This document shows, in pieces, positions 36,581 to 48,322 of a DNA stretch of 64,000 nt. A model generated the notes under the pieces. It did not search any database. It was not told where the DNA came from and saw nothing but the letters and a program-made list of their open reading frames with translations. Source of the DNA: Histoplasma ohiense. Taxonomy: Eukaryota > Ascomycota > Eurotiomycetes > Onygenales > Ajellomycetaceae. The position numbers and the translations under genes were made by a program. The stretch's first letter is position 1. Each line of letters begins with the position of its first letter. The stretch is from assembly GCA_017607445.1 (NCBI GenBank), contig JAEVHH010000001.1, positions 3,844,001 through 3,908,000 of the forward strand, given 5' to 3'.

Positions 36581-38757
36581 TCAAAACATCTGGTCAATAA
36601 CCTTCATGGTATCCTGCTGCACTGTAGTATGGTGGGCATTCAACCCCCCAATCAGCGCAACGCCAGGAGGAATACTCACATCTCGAATGCCAAAACAGGC
36701 AAACGCAATAACCTTCCTTAGCGAAGGGCAGGATTTGAAGATGGAGAGGACAAGAAAATCATCCGCAGACGTGTGGAACGAAATGTCAAACTCCCTCAAA
36801 CAGGGATACTTGTTGCGGGTCCCATCGAAGGCAGCAGATAATGAGGTATGCGAGATGTGTCGGCATGAGCAGATGTTGAGAGTTTCGAGGTGCTTCCCTG
36901 AGTGGTTCATTAGCGCTTGAAAGCCTGCTGAGGCGAGTCCGACAGGGTCTTCGGGGCCGTTGGGATTTGCGTTGTCCACATCACGGGTGCCAGAAACATC
37001 CACGTATGTGAGAGGTGGGTTCTCCCAGTCAGTGAAGAGGAGCGCGAACGCCGTATCGGTGCAGATGCAGTTGTCCGAGAAGCGTAGTTTGGAAAGGCGT
37101 CTGCAGCGCTGATGTATCATGTCCAAGACCGTGTCGTCGGCGTTTTTGAAGCTGCTGAGCGACAAAGTCTGAAGATTAGGTCCAAGTCTGTCGACTACCT
37201 CCAGCAGCGCTGCTGCAGATGTCTCTTTAAGAAAATCCAAGGACAAGTGCTCTAGGCTGGAAAGCGTTGAGATGGAACTGAGTGCATCGTCGCCTAGCAG
37301 CCAACAGGTTTTGAGCTTTAGGCGACGCAAGTTCGTGCAATGTTTAGCCATTACGGAGATCGACTTGTCATCTAACGAGTAGTCCAAGTTGGATAATTTG
37401 AGGCTTTCAAGCTGCGAACCGTATGTTTTGAACAAATTCTGCCAGCCTTCATTTGAAATAAGGTTGGATGCATCGAGATGGATATGTTTTATGAATTTGT
37501 TGTGATTCATCATGTACTCGAGCTGCTTATCTTTCAATTGGCCCGCAAACCGTAGATTTACCCTTTCAAGGTATGGCATGGTAGCAAAGATTTTATGAAA
37601 ATCGTCCTCTTCCAGTTCTATACTCGTGTTAGCCAGATCTTCTTGTCTACTATTAAGAACAGGAGGGGAAAACATACTGCCACAATCATATATATCAATG
37701 GCGGTGACATCACCACGGAGGAAAAGGTCCAGAGTTAAAGACGTCAATGCCCGTCGCTTGGACAAAATGTGGCTAAGGCTCAGGACAAGATCAGGAGGGA
37801 GATCACCAAATTCATCTACATCGGTGATGTGATCGGCAACTTTCTGTGGAGTAGCACATCAATCAGTACACCAGCCCTGGGGCAAGAATCACGGGATGGA
37901 TAGATGGAGTGCACGCGTACTTTAATGCAAGTCTCAACAAGGCTTGGAGCGCCGGATTGGACAATGCCATCCAAGATCTTGCTAACATTCTGACGCCGGC
38001 CCCGTTTGTTTTTATTTGCAAGTGACTTTTTGCTTTGTGGGTCCCGAAGTTCTTCTCGTTTTGAACAAGGAGGACACAGAAGGCCACCCTTCGACCCTGT
38101 TTTAGAATATGAAGTGACAGTGAAGCGCTTTTTGCAGTACTCGCAATTCTCAAGCTGACCAGGAAGCAAGCTGCCGGATTTCTTGCCACTGGCCATGGAA
38201 TTAAAGATCCTTGCATCGTCATCTTGTTTGGCTTGCTCTTTCTTCTGCTTCGCGGCCTTCGTCGCTTTCAGCGCGGCCTGTGATTTGCGCTTCCGTGTTC
38301 CTGTGCTCTCCACGGGTTCATCTGGCATTTCTTCATCGTGCTCTGCGTCTCCCTGATCGTTGGTACTGCTGTCTTCAGTGCCATTTGCTTGTTCCTCATT
38401 TTCCCGGGCTTGCCTCAGGCGTTGCTCGTAGTTACTACGGATTTCTGCTGCAGAGATATTGTTGGACTATAATAGGGGGAAATTTAGTCAATCCATCTTA
38501 AAAAAGTACATCTCTCCAAACAAATACAACCAGATATGGGGTAGAGCATACAGCAAGGAAATCCGTCAGGGCCGAATGCCTTGAGAGGAAATGTGAAGTT
38601 AGTAAATGCTTGATCCCAAGTGCTGGTCAGAGCATTTGAATCACTTACGGTCCCCGAATGCTTGAACGCTGTGGTCTTTGCGCCCTTCAAGTCCGTTAGC
38701 AACAATTCTCAGTGAGCCCAACAAGCATACCACCACCAGACAAAGGGTCACATACAT
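36581..38757 (-). CDS. rad7: Rad7, global-genome nucleotide excision repair (LRR protein)
   Basis: Minus-strand exons: 38757-38756 (two bases, AT), 38684-38649, 38579-38552, 38466-37921 and 37843-36581; 624 residues. The N-terminus becomes MAQRPQRSSIRGPHSALTDF, and SALTDFLASNNISAAEIR is the family signature. The start codon is split: donor GTATGT directly after AT, branch GCTAACG, acceptor TTGAAG, then G. No other in-frame ATG precedes the conserved part. Next come a Lys-rich region, a CxxC...CxxC zinc-binding pair at about 128-155, and leucine-rich repeats with a F-box-like approach (FGDLPPDLVLSLSHIL) filling the C-terminal two thirds. Rad7 acts with Rad16 (NEF4) in damage recognition in silent chromatin and with Elc1/Cul3 as an E3 ligase in yeast. 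Its partner rad16 starts 594 bp away on the other strand. Confidence 0.95.
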
Positions 38758-39351
38758 GCTGAATATCGATAAATGTCCAGTATCCGCTATTCTTAGTCTC
38801 CTGTCCACGGGTCTACTCTTCCTCTGGCTGCCTGCCCTGAAAAGGGTTTAATTGAAATTCTTTCACGTGACTTCGTGCCTCGTGTGTCTCCTTGGAACGC
38901 GTTGCCTCAGGAACGAGTGCAAGAACGAGAAGAACTTAGAACTTAGGCAGAAATGGGGGACGGATGCGCTGGCGGCAACACGATGAGTCATTGGCCTGTT
39001 CGTATTCAGTAAGTTGTGCGGATTGTGGGAGAACTAACCAGAAATCCTGCTACCAGCGGAGCAATCGTCAATCTTGGCCAACTCACGTTGACCCGACTGG
39101 CTGCCTGAACTTTGTGTGAGGTTTCCAGGGGTGAGCGTTGGGCAGTGATAACCACTACAGAGACTCCACTGGCCATCGCCAGCATCGTGCTATTGTGTTA
39201 TTGTCTGTGTGAAGTGAACAGCTTCCTCAGCTCTGAAGCGACACTTGCAACTCTCAGGCCCGCTTACATTTCATTGAATCCTCGAGCCAATCTCGACTTT
39301 ACATTGAGAATTCAGCTACCTGGCTATTCTGTGGGCTTGTTGTTGGACACC
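38758..39351. promoter_or_regulatory. shared divergent promoter of rad7 and rad16
   Basis: 594 bp between the two start codons, so regulation is likely shared. It contains AAGGGTTTA at 38842-38850 and, 12 bp later, the palindrome TCACGTGA at 38863-38870. These are the same two words found in the rpl32 upstream region. AAGGGTTTA resembles the Tbf1-type TTAGGG-related box and TCACGTGA the Cbf1 E-box; both assignments are by analogy with other ascomycetes. Confidence 0.6.
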
Positions 39352-42300
39352 ATGGCCAACGACCCTCCGTCCGGAAGGGCCATACCCCCAGGCCTTGCTA
39401 ACAGTGAGTGCAAATTTGAATTTTCCAAAATTGGATAAAAACTAACCATCAGGTAATGATATCAGACAAATACTCGGCCTCATTGAGAAAAAGAGGCCCA
39501 GGCCAGCGAAGTCGATCCAGCTTAAATCCCTCTGTTGCGAACTCTGTTTCTAGCGACGGTGACGACTCCATTGACGAACTCCTGAAAGCTCCTCGCAAGA
39601 GAGCGAAACCGTCGGGTCGGGTTCTTACCCCCAATAATGGTAACAAGCCAGCAGTCATGGTTGAAGTGTCGATAGGACCAAAACTCCCATTTACTTCCCC
39701 TTCGTCCTCAACGGATGCGGGTGGTATAAGCACGACAAACGGAGACACTACACCTGCCACAACTGCAAATGTTACCCCAGCAGAGCCTGCCAACCCTAAC
39801 AAAAAACGAGTCAACGCAACAGCCCGTTTTCTTGAATTGCGGTCAAGTGCATTGGGTCTAATGGGTTCGAAACGTGCTGCCAATTCTATGAGTACGGATG
39901 TGTCACCTGATGAAAGCGCAGATGAAAACTTAGCCCGTGCGCTTCAAGCAGCAGAGTACAGTAAAAATCCTAACCAAAATCCGAGATATTCCGGCGGCAG
40001 AAGGCGTTCATTGCGACCAAAATTGATCGCTCCTTTTTCAGCTCACCGCAGGGCTAGTCAACGGTCTCTTGCGCTTGCCTCCACCAGCACCCGTGGAAAG
40101 TTGAGGGCAGCAACACTGAGAGATAACATCCCAGACAGCGAAGAGTCTTCTTTATCCGAATTAGACTCTTCGGCCAATGCAGATACCGGTGACTCTGTAA
40201 CCGAGAGTTCTTTGAGTGATGAGGGTTTTAGTGAAGGGGATGCTACTGATGGAGATGCTAGTGATCCAGATTCTAGTGATGGAGATTCTGGTGATGGAGA
40301 TTCTTCTGCTATGACTACCAGACGTCCACGACGCGCAATTACAGTTTCAAGGCATCCCAACCCTCGGATTCGATCGCGGAACGCAGAAGAATCACGAATA
40401 ACTCCACGTGTAAGAGATTACCTTCCTACATAGAGCTTTGATCTTAAGCTAACCAATCTATAAGACTATCCGGGAACGCAGAAAACTCGAGCAACAGCAT
40501 CCAATTATCCAAACAATGTGGGATGATCTTAAAAAATCCCCCATGATCACTCTCACTCAAGCCGTACAGCCACCAGGCATCTCCCGAAAATTGAAGTCAT
40601 TTCAGCTGGAAGGGTTAAATTGGATGATACAACAAGAAAAGTCCCAATGGAAGGGCGGACTCCTTGGTGATGAGATGGGAATGGGAAAAACGATTCAAGC
40701 AGTCTCATTGTTGATGTCTGATTACCCTATTGGCAGACCTTCATTGGTCGTCGTGCCCCCTGTTGCTCTGATGCAATGGCAGTCTGAGATCGAAGTACGT
40801 TCAAAGCTCATAATTTCTATTCCGAGAACCTGCTAACTCTGGGCTTGCTAGCAATATACGGACGGCAAATTGAAGGTGCTTATCCATCATGGTTCTAACT
40901 CGAAAGTCAAAAATCTTTCAGCGAAGCAGCTGATGGCTTACGACGTGATCATGATATCCTGTAAGCCTATTCACCACCTACGAGAATTTTGGCTCATTTC
41001 TAATGTTTTTCGATAAGATGCTGGACTTGAGTCTATGCACCGGAAGGAAGTAAAAGGATGGAAAAGAAACGACGGTCTCGTGAAAGAAGACAGTATGTGC
41101 TCTCAGGTCCATGCTTCTTCTCATTAGGGTATCCGTCCTAACTGTTGTAGGCGTCATTCATTCTATTCATTTTCATCGTCTGATTCTCGACGAAGCTCAT
41201 AACATCAAGGTAAAGAGGCTCTTCATAATCGATTCCAACACATTTGCCCACTAACTTTGCCTCAAGCAACGTACCACTAGTGTAGCAAAAGCCTGCTTTG
41301 CCTTGAAGTCAACCTATAAATGGTGCCTCTCTGGTACTCCAGTTCAAAACCGAATCGGAGAGTTCTTCTCGCTTCTGCGATTCTTAGAGGTTAAGCCATT
41401 CGCATGTTACTTTTGCAAAGTATGTCCATGTCAGGAATTGCATTGGTCACAAGATGCGGAAAAGAGATGTACACATTGTTATCATAGGTACGTTAGTTAG
41501 CCCAGACCATCTCATCGTGAACGCGTTTAAAATCTGACCTCTTGCAGTGGTTTCAGTCATGTTTCTATCTTCAATCAAGAGATTCTCAATCCAAGTAAGT
41601 GATCCGGATCATAGAGCAAGGAACTGGTTAACATGAGTCTAGTTACCGAGTCGAGACGCCCTGCCGATCGGAAGGCTGGCCTGGAAAAGTTGAGATGCAT
41701 CACTGACAGGCTTATGCTTCGTCGTGTTAAGCAAGACCATACAGCTTCGATGGAACTCCCACCCAAGCGGTAAGAAATAATAGTGTTGACTTAATATGGC
41801 TACAAGTTATCGCTAATATGTGTATTAAGGGTAATACTTCACAATGAATTCTTCGGGGAAATTGAACGCGACTTTTCCACTAGCATTATGACCAATACTG
41901 TTCGGCAATTTGACACATACGTCAGCCGAGGCGTTATGCTTAACAACTACGCAAATATCTTCGGTCTGATCATGCAGATGCGTCAAGTAGCAAATCACCC
42001 AGACTTGATTTTGAAGAAACATGCCGAAGGCGGTCAAAACGTCATAGTTTGCGGCATCTGTGATGAACCTGCGGAAGAACCGATACGCTCTCGTTGTCGC
42101 CATGAATTTTGCAGACAGTGTGCCAAAGATTATATTCGCTCCTTTGAAGTCGGGACAGAACCCGATTGCCCACGCTGTCATATCCCGCTTTCTATCGACT
42201 TCGAGCAGCCAGATATCGAACAGGAGGATGATCAAGTCAAGAAAAACTCCATCATCAACCGTATCAAAATGGAAAACTGGACATCATCGACGAAGATCGA

Positions 42301-42899
42301 AATGCTCGTTTACGATCTTTTCAAGCTACGCAGCAAGAAGCGGACGCACAAGTCCATTGTTTTCTCGCAATTTACGTCAATGCTGCAGTTGGTTGAGTGG
42401 CGTTTGCGGAGGGTGGGTTTTAACACAGTCATGCTGGATGGAAGCATGACCCCAGCCCAGCGCCAGAAATCCATCGAGCATTTCATGAATAATGTCGATG
42501 TTGAGGTGTTCCTTGTTTCTCTTAAAGCGGGAGGTGTCGCGTTGAACCTTACTGAGGCATCGAGAGTCTTCATCGTGGACCCGTATGTAATCACGTCACT
42601 CCTTGATGTTAAAGCGCTTCTTTGTGCTTCTTTCTAATTTTAATCTAACAATTGACTATTTCGCTAGATGGTGGAACCCGGCAGCCGAATGGCAGAGTGC
42701 AGATCGATGTCACCGAATTGGCCAGCGACGACCGTGTGTGATAACTCGACTCTGCATCGAGGATTCCGTGGAATCGCGCATGGTTTTACTCCAGGAGAAA
42801 AAAGCCAATATGATCAGAGGCACGATTAATAAGGACCAAAGCGAGGCGCTGGAGAAGTTGACGCCGGAAGATATGCAGTTTCTGTTCCGGGGAAATTGA
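39352..42899 (+). CDS. rad16: Rad16, SNF2/RING DNA repair ATPase and E3 ligase
   Basis: Eleven exons: 39352-39403, 39466-40409, 40465-40794, 40852-40960, 41018-41092, 41151-41209, 41267-41487, 41548-41594, 41643-41769, 41830-42582 and 42668-42899; 982 residues, all junctions in frame with standard ends. The N-terminal 330 residues are basic/Ser-rich with an acidic Asp-Gly-Asp-Ser repeat (40240-40310). The SNF2 helicase follows: Walker A GDEMGMGKT at about 401, a DEAH box at about 517, LSGTPVQNRIGE, and helicase C with SIVFSQFTSM and the WWNPAAEWQSADRCHRIGQ block near the end. A C3HC4 RING (CGICDEPAEE...CRHEFCRQCA...CPRC) sits between the helicase halves at about 729-775, as in all Rad16/Rad5-type proteins. 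It works with Rad7 in global-genome NER and ubiquitylation of Rad4 in yeast. Confidence 0.96.
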
Positions 42900-44829
42900 G
42901 AAAGAACGAGTTTTGATATAACTCCGGTCAGTGTAGTATTTGGTGATTGTGCTATTAAAATGAACGGCACTACGATGGATATATGTTAGTGTATAAACTT
43001 GGACTTAGAATTCTGAATTTGCATTTTAGTTAGCTAGACCGTGGTAAGAATGCATTCGATGTTTTCTATACGAACAAAACTACAGCCAGCCTCAATCCAA
43101 AGCTCAAACCCCATGCACGTTCCTCTAGGGTCAATAGAACGGAATTAACGGGTGGTATACACAGGAAAAACAGGTTCAGTATACCAGTGTTCTCGAGGAT
43201 TCTGTGGAAGAGATTAAAGGGGACTGATGAAGAGAAGATTTGCGTGGAGCAGATGATGACAGCACGAAACAAGAATGTATTGCAATAGAAACAGCCTTTA
43301 TACCGGAAAACTTAATTAGGCGAGAAATACCTTTATCTGCCGTTGAACAATATCTGCGATAATATATATCGGTGATGATATGTATCGACGATATTTAGTG
43401 ATAATATATCGAACAATTTATTCACTGGTGATATACATAATATCTAACAGCATAGGCTTTCTGAGTTTACTGTCCTGTTCTGCCCCAGCTGCATGTGCTA
43501 TGAAGAGTGTTGTCCTGAGCTTTCCGACTCTTCGAACAGATCAAAGATATCTTCATCTCTGAGATTTAGAGGTTTATTTGCCCACTGTCAGAAGAGGGGT
43601 GATAGAAGCAGGCTGTCTCTAGTAACTATCTAAGTCTCAATGAGTTTACATATTACAGCTTAAATAGTTCAAAGATAATGTAAATAAGATATATGATTAT
43701 ATCTGCTAATACAATCACTCTAAAAATTGATTTATCTATTAATTCATATAAATAATGTTAAATTAGTCAGTAGTTCTTCATTGCTTATAAGGGCTTCATA
43801 ATCTGTAGAGGAATACCCTCTACCACCAGATGGTGGAACAGTTCTGCTCACCCCCTTTTGTTTACAGGACACCCAAAGTAGATAGATAGCAAGGAGCAAT
43901 AACAATAACAGTATCAGGTTGATCACCAACATGATCACAATTGGAGCTTGCCTAATACATACCTAGAACTTAGGTGACAGTATCTGCCTGTGTTATAGGC
44001 CTCATTCAAACAAGTCTTCTCTTCCTCGAGCTAGAATTGCTTGTTCCACAACGCCTTAAGCAGTACAGTCTGTCATCCATCTCCTCGCCCGAGATCCAGG
44101 AGCGATTCCTTCGGTGGCTACGTAATTTGTGTCTGAAGCCTCCATAAGGAAACGCTCAGAAACCTAGCGACGTTTTAAGTTCCAGGATCATGCATGTAAG
44201 ACGTATGTGATGAATGTGTAAGTTTCACCACCGTTGCGACACGGACATAAATTGGGACCTACCCTATTTTCTAGCTTTTAAGAAATGAAATCCCCGATAG
44301 CTTTTCTCTATGAAAAAGGCAAAGTGGAAAGATAGGGAAGGAAGGAGAAGAATGTTCTCTAGATTATGTTTCTGCTTTTAAGCTGTGTGCATGGCTGGTA
44401 AATATACGCCCCACTGCGAGTCTGCGAGCCCCTTTTCCGTGCTTGTTGCGGCGCTTACGCCTATACGTTATTTAAACGAAAGCCGCTCACCCGCGGAAGA
44501 CGGGCTGATCCCCACAAATGCCGCTGCGAAAGGTGGAGCTGGTTGAGTCCGAGAAGGCTTGCGGCTGCTACTACGCTGTACGTAGTCAGAGTCAACAAAC
44601 TCGACCCTGGCTGGTCGAGGGGCGGAAGGGGAAGTGATACTAAGTGATACTCCGTATTCATATATATTATGGACGCAAACCGTTCTGTCTCTGGAATGGA
44701 TTCCCCCGCAGTGTTCGTAGCGATCTTCCATTCTGAATGCACATCTTTGATTTCCATCATATACTCGACAGAGCGAGCAGGCCTCTTCGTTTCTGTTCCC
44801 TACGGCTAGCTGCCGAAGCGCCGTCCGCC
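42900..44829. other. AT-rich intergenic region
   Basis: 1.9 kb with no convincing gene. The stretch 43330-43760 is very AT-rich with dispersed GATAATATATCG-like words. A hydrophobic 64-codon minus frame (43744-43938) is discussed under rejected items. A TACTCCGTA site lies at 44648-44656. Confidence 0.55.
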
Positions 44830-45907
44830 ATGACCGCTGTAGAAAAACTCAAAGCGAACCTTCCGGTCGCTATGACTATGGCGGCGTTTATGGGTATTTC
44901 GTGGTACATCGCTGTTGAATTGAATTTCCGGCTGTTCTTGATCTTCAAGTACGTCCACCTCGAACAGCAAGTTCACTTGTGACCGACGTGTGTGTTGGGA
45001 AACTGATCAATTTTCTTTGCTGCCTTGAACAAACAAGGCGAAGGCAGGGCCTGTATTTCTGGAGCTGCGCTCTCAGCTCCTGGGGGATTATCCTCCAACC
45101 TCTGTGTATGACACTCTTTGATTTCGGCGTCCTGAAGCAGCCGTGGGTGGCCATGGTCCTAATCTCTGCCACCTGGTGGATCATGGTGGTGCCGCAGGCG
45201 GTGGTTCTGTACTCGCGACTCCATCTCGTCATCTGGAATCGGCAGCACCTTCGATACGTGTTGTATATGATTATCTTCACCGTGGTGTTCATCTCGATAC
45301 CAACGATGCTCCTCGGGACCTTTGCGGTTGAGTCTCGCCCCCCGATGCTTGCATGCTTGCAGGAACCATTTAAACTCCCGCACTAACTCTTTGTGGCCTA
45401 CAGCAAGCTGGCGAGCGCCCGGACGTGGTACAGGCAAACTCAATCTGGGATCGCATCCAGGTCAGCATCTTTTTCGTGGAGGAAACAATCATCTCCATCC
45501 TGTACGTCATCGAAACGCGGCGCCGGCTGCAGAACCTGCATACGCTGGGCGAGCGCGACCATAATATTTACAAAGTAATGCACCATCTGATCTACTCCAA
45601 CGTCTTCGTCATCTGCCTCGGCATCTCCCTTCTCGCACTCTCCTACTCGACGCACTTCTACATCCAAGCCGCCTACAAGCCCTGCGTCTACGGCCTCAAA
45701 TTGCGCGTCGAGTTCTCCATCCTGAACCGCCTCATCGCCTCCTTGCAGAATTCTACACATCTTTTCTCCACTACACCTTCTGCCCACCAGCATTCTACAG
45801 CTCACAATCTCGAATCAAGGAACCCCAACTGGCGTCCAATCAAGCGGCTGGACGAGATAACCCTGAACACCCTCTGCGTGGAACCTAGTCCGCCCCGATC
45901 CAAATGA
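44830..45907 (+). CDS. DUF7703-type fungal integral membrane protein
   Basis: Exons 44830-44948, 45038-45326 and 45404-45907; 303 residues. About seven hydrophobic helices are visible in the first ~240 residues. The pattern RRQGLYFWS, then WWIMVVPQAVVLYSRLHLV, then FFVEETIISILYVIETRRRL matches a Pezizomycotina membrane family (DUF7703) of unknown function. The second donor is GTTGAG, weaker than usual, but it is the one that restores the family frame; the acceptor CCTACAG is good. The C-terminus is hydrophilic. Possible sensor or receptor-like role is speculation; I do not recognise a substrate site. Confidence 0.82.
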
Positions 45908-46303
45908 CGATAGCCCAATGAGGTTATTGGGTGCTGATATGTCTACTGTACAGACTATCGAAGCTAACGGAAAGAGGTTAACGGGCTAAGCCCTGGCGGG
46001 GAAAATTCGATCAGGGGAGCCTTCCCGCTCCCTCTGCCTTTCGCGCCATCCGAATTGCTCCGAGACTCTCGATCTGCATACCGAAGAGAGGGAAGAAATC
46101 GATATGGCAACCTGTGAATCAACACAAGTCGACGGACTCTGATGCTGACGCTCAGTTAAAAATCATGCTTCACAACAATCATACAAATACTCCTTGGGAT
46201 TCCAATCGTCAGCTAGGCAGGTCCTCGATTTCCAAGTGTGTTCGACTAGTAGCGTCCAGGTAGCGGCTGATAATTTACATTTACATCGGCCACCCTCGGA
46301 ACC
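45908..46303. other. short intergenic spacer
   Basis: 396 bp between two plus-strand genes; nothing distinctive is visible. Confidence 0.5.
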
Positions 46304-46756
46304 ATGACAGCTCCACCCACCAGCCTCTTTCGCAAAGCTCACGTCTTCTTCGTCGCCAACTCTCCCCTCCGCGCCAACTTGGCCGTCCTTCGAAATTCAC
46401 CCTACCCTTCTATCACCGTATCCACATTACCCTCAGACAAAGAGAGGGCTACCTTATCAACTGCCAACCGCATCCTCTTCAGCACCAGCAGCACCAGCAG
46501 CCGATCAGAAGCTCCGGACCAAAAACAACAGCAATGTCGACTTAAAGTCAAGCATACCAATGCCCAAGGGTCAACTGGTATAAACAACAATCCCCAAATC
46601 CCGACCTTCAGCTTTGAAGGATTAGGCTTAAGTAGGAACATGAAGATGGTGGTGTTAGGGTTAGTCGGGGTGTTCGGCACGGTGGAAACGTGGTTCTGGT
46701 GCAAGGCGATTTGGAGATGGTGGACGGGACCTGAGGATGCGAGGGATGGTGAATGA
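46304..46756 (+). CDS. small single-span membrane protein, probably mitochondrial
   Basis: Intronless, 150 residues, with an ACCATGA start context. The N-terminal half is basic and Ser/Thr-rich with few acidic residues, which would suit a mitochondrial presequence. A single hydrophobic helix lies at about 114-132 (MVVLGLVGVFGTVETWFWC) followed by KAIWRWW. I recall this C-terminal pattern (helix then FWCKAIWRWW) in small uncharacterised proteins of other Eurotiomycetes, so it is likely a real gene. Function unknown. Confidence 0.65.
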   Translation: MTAPPTSLFRKAHVFFVANSPLRANLAVLRNSPYPSITVSTLPSDKERATLSTANRILFSTSSTSSRSEAPDQKQQQCRLKVKHTNAQGSTGINNNPQIPTFSFEGLGLSRNMKMVVLGLVGVFGTVETWFWCKAIWRWWTGPEDARDGE

Positions 46757-47406
46757 GGAGAATATTGGAGGGGTGTGGAGAGCAGCTGGTTTCTCCTTCT
46801 GAGGAATGAAAGCTGGATATAATCAGATCTCCCTAATATGTGCTAGCACTAGTATAACTAAATGGAAGCTTGGGGGTTTGTTTGGTGCGATTAGGTGTAT
46901 GATCAGTGTCAAGTAAATAACACATGTATAATTAACCTTTTACACCTCAGAGGTAAAATCGGTTAAACTCAAGTGCGAACCATGGAAAGTATTTGTCTCT
47001 CAACCTCAGAACTGGGCGGCTTATTGTTTATTCAAATAGCTGCGACAACAGCAACTTGTATTCAAATAGCTGCGACAACAGCAACTTGTCGCCAGCCATC
47101 ACAGATTGTCAGTCTGCCTCAGGCGCCGCTGCCGTGTCGATGTCTCACCTGTCCAAGCCTTGTCCCATCGCAGACGTGTTTCTTGTGTCGCCTTTTACCT
47201 CGCCCCTTTTGAATTCTTCTCTCTTCCTCAACATACCCATTCAGAAAGAGAGAAAAATAAACAAGTGCCGCACGCTGTGGGGGAATATGCATTCACCGTT
47301 TATGTCCATGATCGACTCTCTACCGCTCCTTTGAAATAAAAGTGTGGCGCACTGGTATTTATCCCACAGATAGGCCGCCGACCAATTTCGAAAACCACAC
47401 ACCTCA
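46757..47406. other. sec2 upstream region with a tandem duplication
   Basis: 650 bp upstream of the sec2-like gene. It carries an exact 30-bp tandem duplication at 47030-47089. No gene is visible. Confidence 0.55.
47030..47089. repeat. exact 30-bp tandem duplication
   Basis: Two identical, adjacent 30-bp units (47030-47059 and 47060-47089), each starting ATTCAAATAGC and ending CAACTTGT. The absence of any mismatch suggests a recent duplication. Confidence 0.9.
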
Positions 47407-48322
47407 ATGACCACTATCACCACCATACGCTCGAAGACCTCCACCACTACTCCAGTGGTGGGTGATATGATTTCGACCGTAGCAAAAAGGACGACGACGG
47501 CGGCGGCGGCGGCGACAGATTGCCCAAACTGCGGTTATGATGTGTTCCTTGCCGATGATCATGCCCACCAGCGCATATCCGAGTTGGAGGCCCAGATCAG
47601 GTTTTTGAACAAAAGGGCTGCGGAGACGGGTAGGTTATGCTTGGTTTTCCTGTTGCACTAATCTATGGACTAAATAATCTCTATTTTTCAAATTCCCCAT
47701 TCTAACTCGAGCTATTCCTTTCCCAGCGGACAAACTCGCCGACTATGAGGACGAAATCCGTTTGCTGCGCTCCAAAGCAAGCGCCGCAAGAACAACGACA
47801 ACACAACCAACAACCACAATCCCCCCAACTACCCCGACCCTGCCCCCTTCCCAAACAACAGACCATCACATACACCCCGCTTCTCCGCCAACCCCTCAAT
47901 CGCGCCTAGGCACCTTCGCCTCCCTCCTCCCCTACGGCCGTCGCAACGCCACCACCCCTCCTCCCCAAAACCGCTCCCCAAGCCCCACCTCCACCACCAG
48001 GCCGCCAACCTCCCACTCCACATCCTCCCATGCCCCCCAGCCTAGCACCGCCCTCCAGGACGCCCTCACCCGCGAACAAACGCTGCGTAAAGAGGCTGAA
48101 ACGCGCCTGACGCAAGCCAACTCCGAGCTCGAAGAGCTGACAGCGCAACTCTTCAGCCAGGCGAACGAGATGGTGGCGCAGGAGCGGAAGGCGCGCGCGA
48201 AGTTGGAGGAGCGCGTCGAGGTGCTTGAACGGCGGGATCGGGAGAAGCGGCGGCGCCTGGAGCGGTTGGAGAAGGCGATTGAGAGGGTCGATCGAGTCCG
48301 GGGGATGGTGGGCGATGGGTAG
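47407..48322 (+). CDS. sec2: Sec2-type Rab GTPase exchange factor (short, coiled-coil)
   Basis: Exons 47407-47629 and 47727-48322 (GTAGGT donor, TTTCCCAG acceptor); 272 residues. A CxxC pair (CPNCGYD) sits near residue 40, followed by a first coil. A Thr/Pro-rich linker separates it from the conserved Sec2 GEF coiled coil at about 200-262 with the signature LTAQLFSQANEMVAQERKAR. In yeast Sec2 activates the Rab Sec4 on secretory vesicles, driving polarised exocytosis toward the growing tip. The gene is much shorter than yeast Sec2 (about 760 residues); many fungal homologues are also short or have extra exons, but I see no further coding exon downstream. Confidence 0.85.

Noticed and set aside
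39112..39351. Longer rad16 N-terminus from the open frame beginning at 39112
   Set aside because: The frame is open but has no ATG before 39352; that stretch is leader sequence.
43744..43938. 64-codon minus frame with one strongly hydrophobic segment
   Set aside because: The Leu/Ile run comes from AT-rich TAT/TTA-type sequence; no promoter or relative is recognised. It could be a real micro-protein or transposon remnant, but nothing supports it.
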